From Chloroflexota bacterium (GTDB taxonomy: Bacteria; Chloroflexota; UBA5177; JANWHV01), in the NCBI GenBank assembly GCA_025450255.1, contig JANWHV010000186.1, positions 1 to 12,103 of the forward strand: a stretch of DNA of 12,103 nt, in the 5' to 3' direction. The position numbers and the translations under genes are program-made. The notes under the pieces are model-generated. The model did not search any database. It saw nothing but the letters and a program-made list of their open reading frames with translations, and was not told where the DNA came from. This document shows, piece after piece, positions 11,260 to 12,103 of this stretch (the first letter of the stretch is position 1; each line of letters starts with the position of its first letter).

Positions 11260-12103
11260 TCATAGGCGCGATCCCCCCGCGAAGGGCGCGGCCGCCGGCA
11301 GGATTCCCACCAGCGAACCGGAGACGCTGCCCTTCAGCAGAGTCGCGGCGCCGCTGGCGGCGTCGACCTGCCACAGCGTGCCTCCAACACCATAGAGCAA
11401 CGCGCGCGCGTCGGGCGTCCAGCCAAGCATAGTCGGCGCTCCACTGGCGGGAGGCGGGAGCGTGCTGTCAATCTCGCCGTGCAGATTCAGCACGTGGATT
11501 TGCCATGAACTACCGCCTCCTGACACATAGGCCAGAGCCGCGCCAAGCGGACTGAACGCGGCGGGGAAGCTGCCATCCGCTACATCGCGCACGGGCCTAC
11601 CACTCGACTTCTGGATGGCGAGCCCCACGCCTGGCGCCTGAATCGCCAGCGTTCCTCCGTCGGACGACCAGAGGATCGATTGTGGCGCCGCATCGCCAAG
11701 GTAGCGGAGCGCCACCGAATTCTTCCGGCCCGACATCCGCGCCAACCGCACCGCGACCTGGCCTGCAAAGCCATTACTCGCGGGCAGGATCTCCGCGCCG
11801 GCTATCTGGCTGCCGTCCGGTGAGATCGAGATTGGGTTGTGATGAGGCGCGGCGAGCGATGACCAGATGCCGGTCACGGCGGCGGAACTCTTCAATTTGA
11901 ACTGGCCAAGGATAGCCGTAGCTCCCGGTCCGCCGTGTCGCAGCAGCACGGCGAACGTGCGCGATCCACTCCATGTCGCTTCGACAAGGTTCCACGGCCC
12001 GGCGCCCAATGACGGGGGCGGACCGGACAGTAAGCGTGGTGGTCCGGCGGCCGCTAGCCATAGCCACACGCGTGTCTCACGTTGCTCCGTATCTATGCCG
12101 ATC
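11260..12103 (-). CDS. Beta-propeller (TolB/WD40-like) protein, C-terminal part (5' end outside window)
   Basis: The frame is open from the right edge (about 280 residues visible) to a TGA at 11260-11262, so the start lies beyond the window; a GTG at 12069 is in frame but mid-protein and has no clear ribosome binding site. The sequence contains irregular propeller blades, seen as repeats of the type SPDGSQIAGAE, SSDGGTLAIQA, SPLGAALAYVSGG and TPDARALLYGVGG, separated by about 40-50 residues and often followed by a W-Q-V or Q-I-H-V strand with a polar tail. This resembles TolB/WD40-like periplasmic or lipoprotein propellers that act as binding platforms. No catalytic motif is visible. It ends 83 nt before the glutamine synthetase-like gene on the same strand, so co-transcription is possible, but a functional link is not shown. 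Confidence 0.7.
   Translation of the reverse strand, partial: IGIDTEQRETRVWLWLAAAGPPRLLSGPPPSLGAGPWNLVEATWSGSRTFAVLLRHGGPGATAILGQFKLKSSAAVTGIWSSLAAPHHNPISISPDGSQIAGAEILPASNGFAGQVAVRLARMSGRKNSVALRYLGDAAPQSILWSSDGGTLAIQAPGVGLAIQKSSGRPVRDVADGSFPAAFSPLGAALAYVSGGGSSWQIHVLNLHGEIDSTLPPPASGAPTMLGWTPDARALLYGVGGTLWQVDAASGAATLLKGSVSGSLVGILPAAAPFAGGSRL

Noticed and set aside
1..12103. tRNA, rRNA, CRISPR array, insertion sequence or prophage genes
   Set aside because: No cloverleaf, rRNA-like segment, spaced direct repeats, transposase or integrase motif was seen on either strand.

Overview
This is a GC-rich bacterial chromosomal window with no mobile element, CRISPR array, tRNA or rRNA that I can see. 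Gene content points to a free-living, probably soil or uncultivated bacterium outside the Proteobacteria. The strongest clue is a phage-shock (PSP) set of the PspA / PspAA / PspAB / HtpX type, known mainly from Actinobacteria, Chloroflexota and related lineages such as Dormibacterota, rather than the enterobacterial PspABC/F type. This phylum-level placement is an inference. Start codons are mixed (ATG and GTG), and most chosen starts have GGAGG-like ribosome binding sites.

Layout. 1-193: the C-terminal end of a probable membrane protein that runs in from the left. 294-807: a single-strand DNA-binding protein behind a near-consensus promoter that carries a LexA-like inverted repeat. 901-1668 (minus): a sugar phosphate isomerase/epimerase-like TIM barrel. 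1929-3320 (plus): pspA and two pspAA paralogues. 3492-5062 (minus): htpX then pspAB, converging on the pspA operon across a very strong hairpin. 5197-6324 (minus): an exported GH3 beta-N-acetylhexosaminidase-like protein whose active-site motifs have largely eroded. 6534-7064 (plus): a thiol peroxidase (Tpx) with only its peroxidatic cysteine. 7159-8718 (minus): an amino acid/amine permease of the APC superfamily with its own promoter and a leader of about 200 nt. 9051-11176 (minus): a glutamine synthetase-family ligase overlapping an SDR dehydrogenase, closed by a terminator. 11260 to the right edge (minus): the C-terminal part of a beta-propeller protein.

How the genes work together. Two functional blocks are supported. 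Positions 1929-5062 form an envelope-stress module: the membrane-binding coiled-coil PspA, its partners PspAA (twice) and PspAB, and the membrane protease HtpX. The neighbouring exported GH3-like protein and Tpx may belong to the same stress neighbourhood, but that is only inferred from adjacency. Positions 7159-11176 look like uptake and gamma-glutamylation of an amine or amino alcohol, with the SDR as a plausible oxidising step; no substrate can be read from the sequence.

Intergenic structure is notable. All three convergent gene junctions contain inverted repeats, two of them very strong, and none is followed by a proper U-tract.
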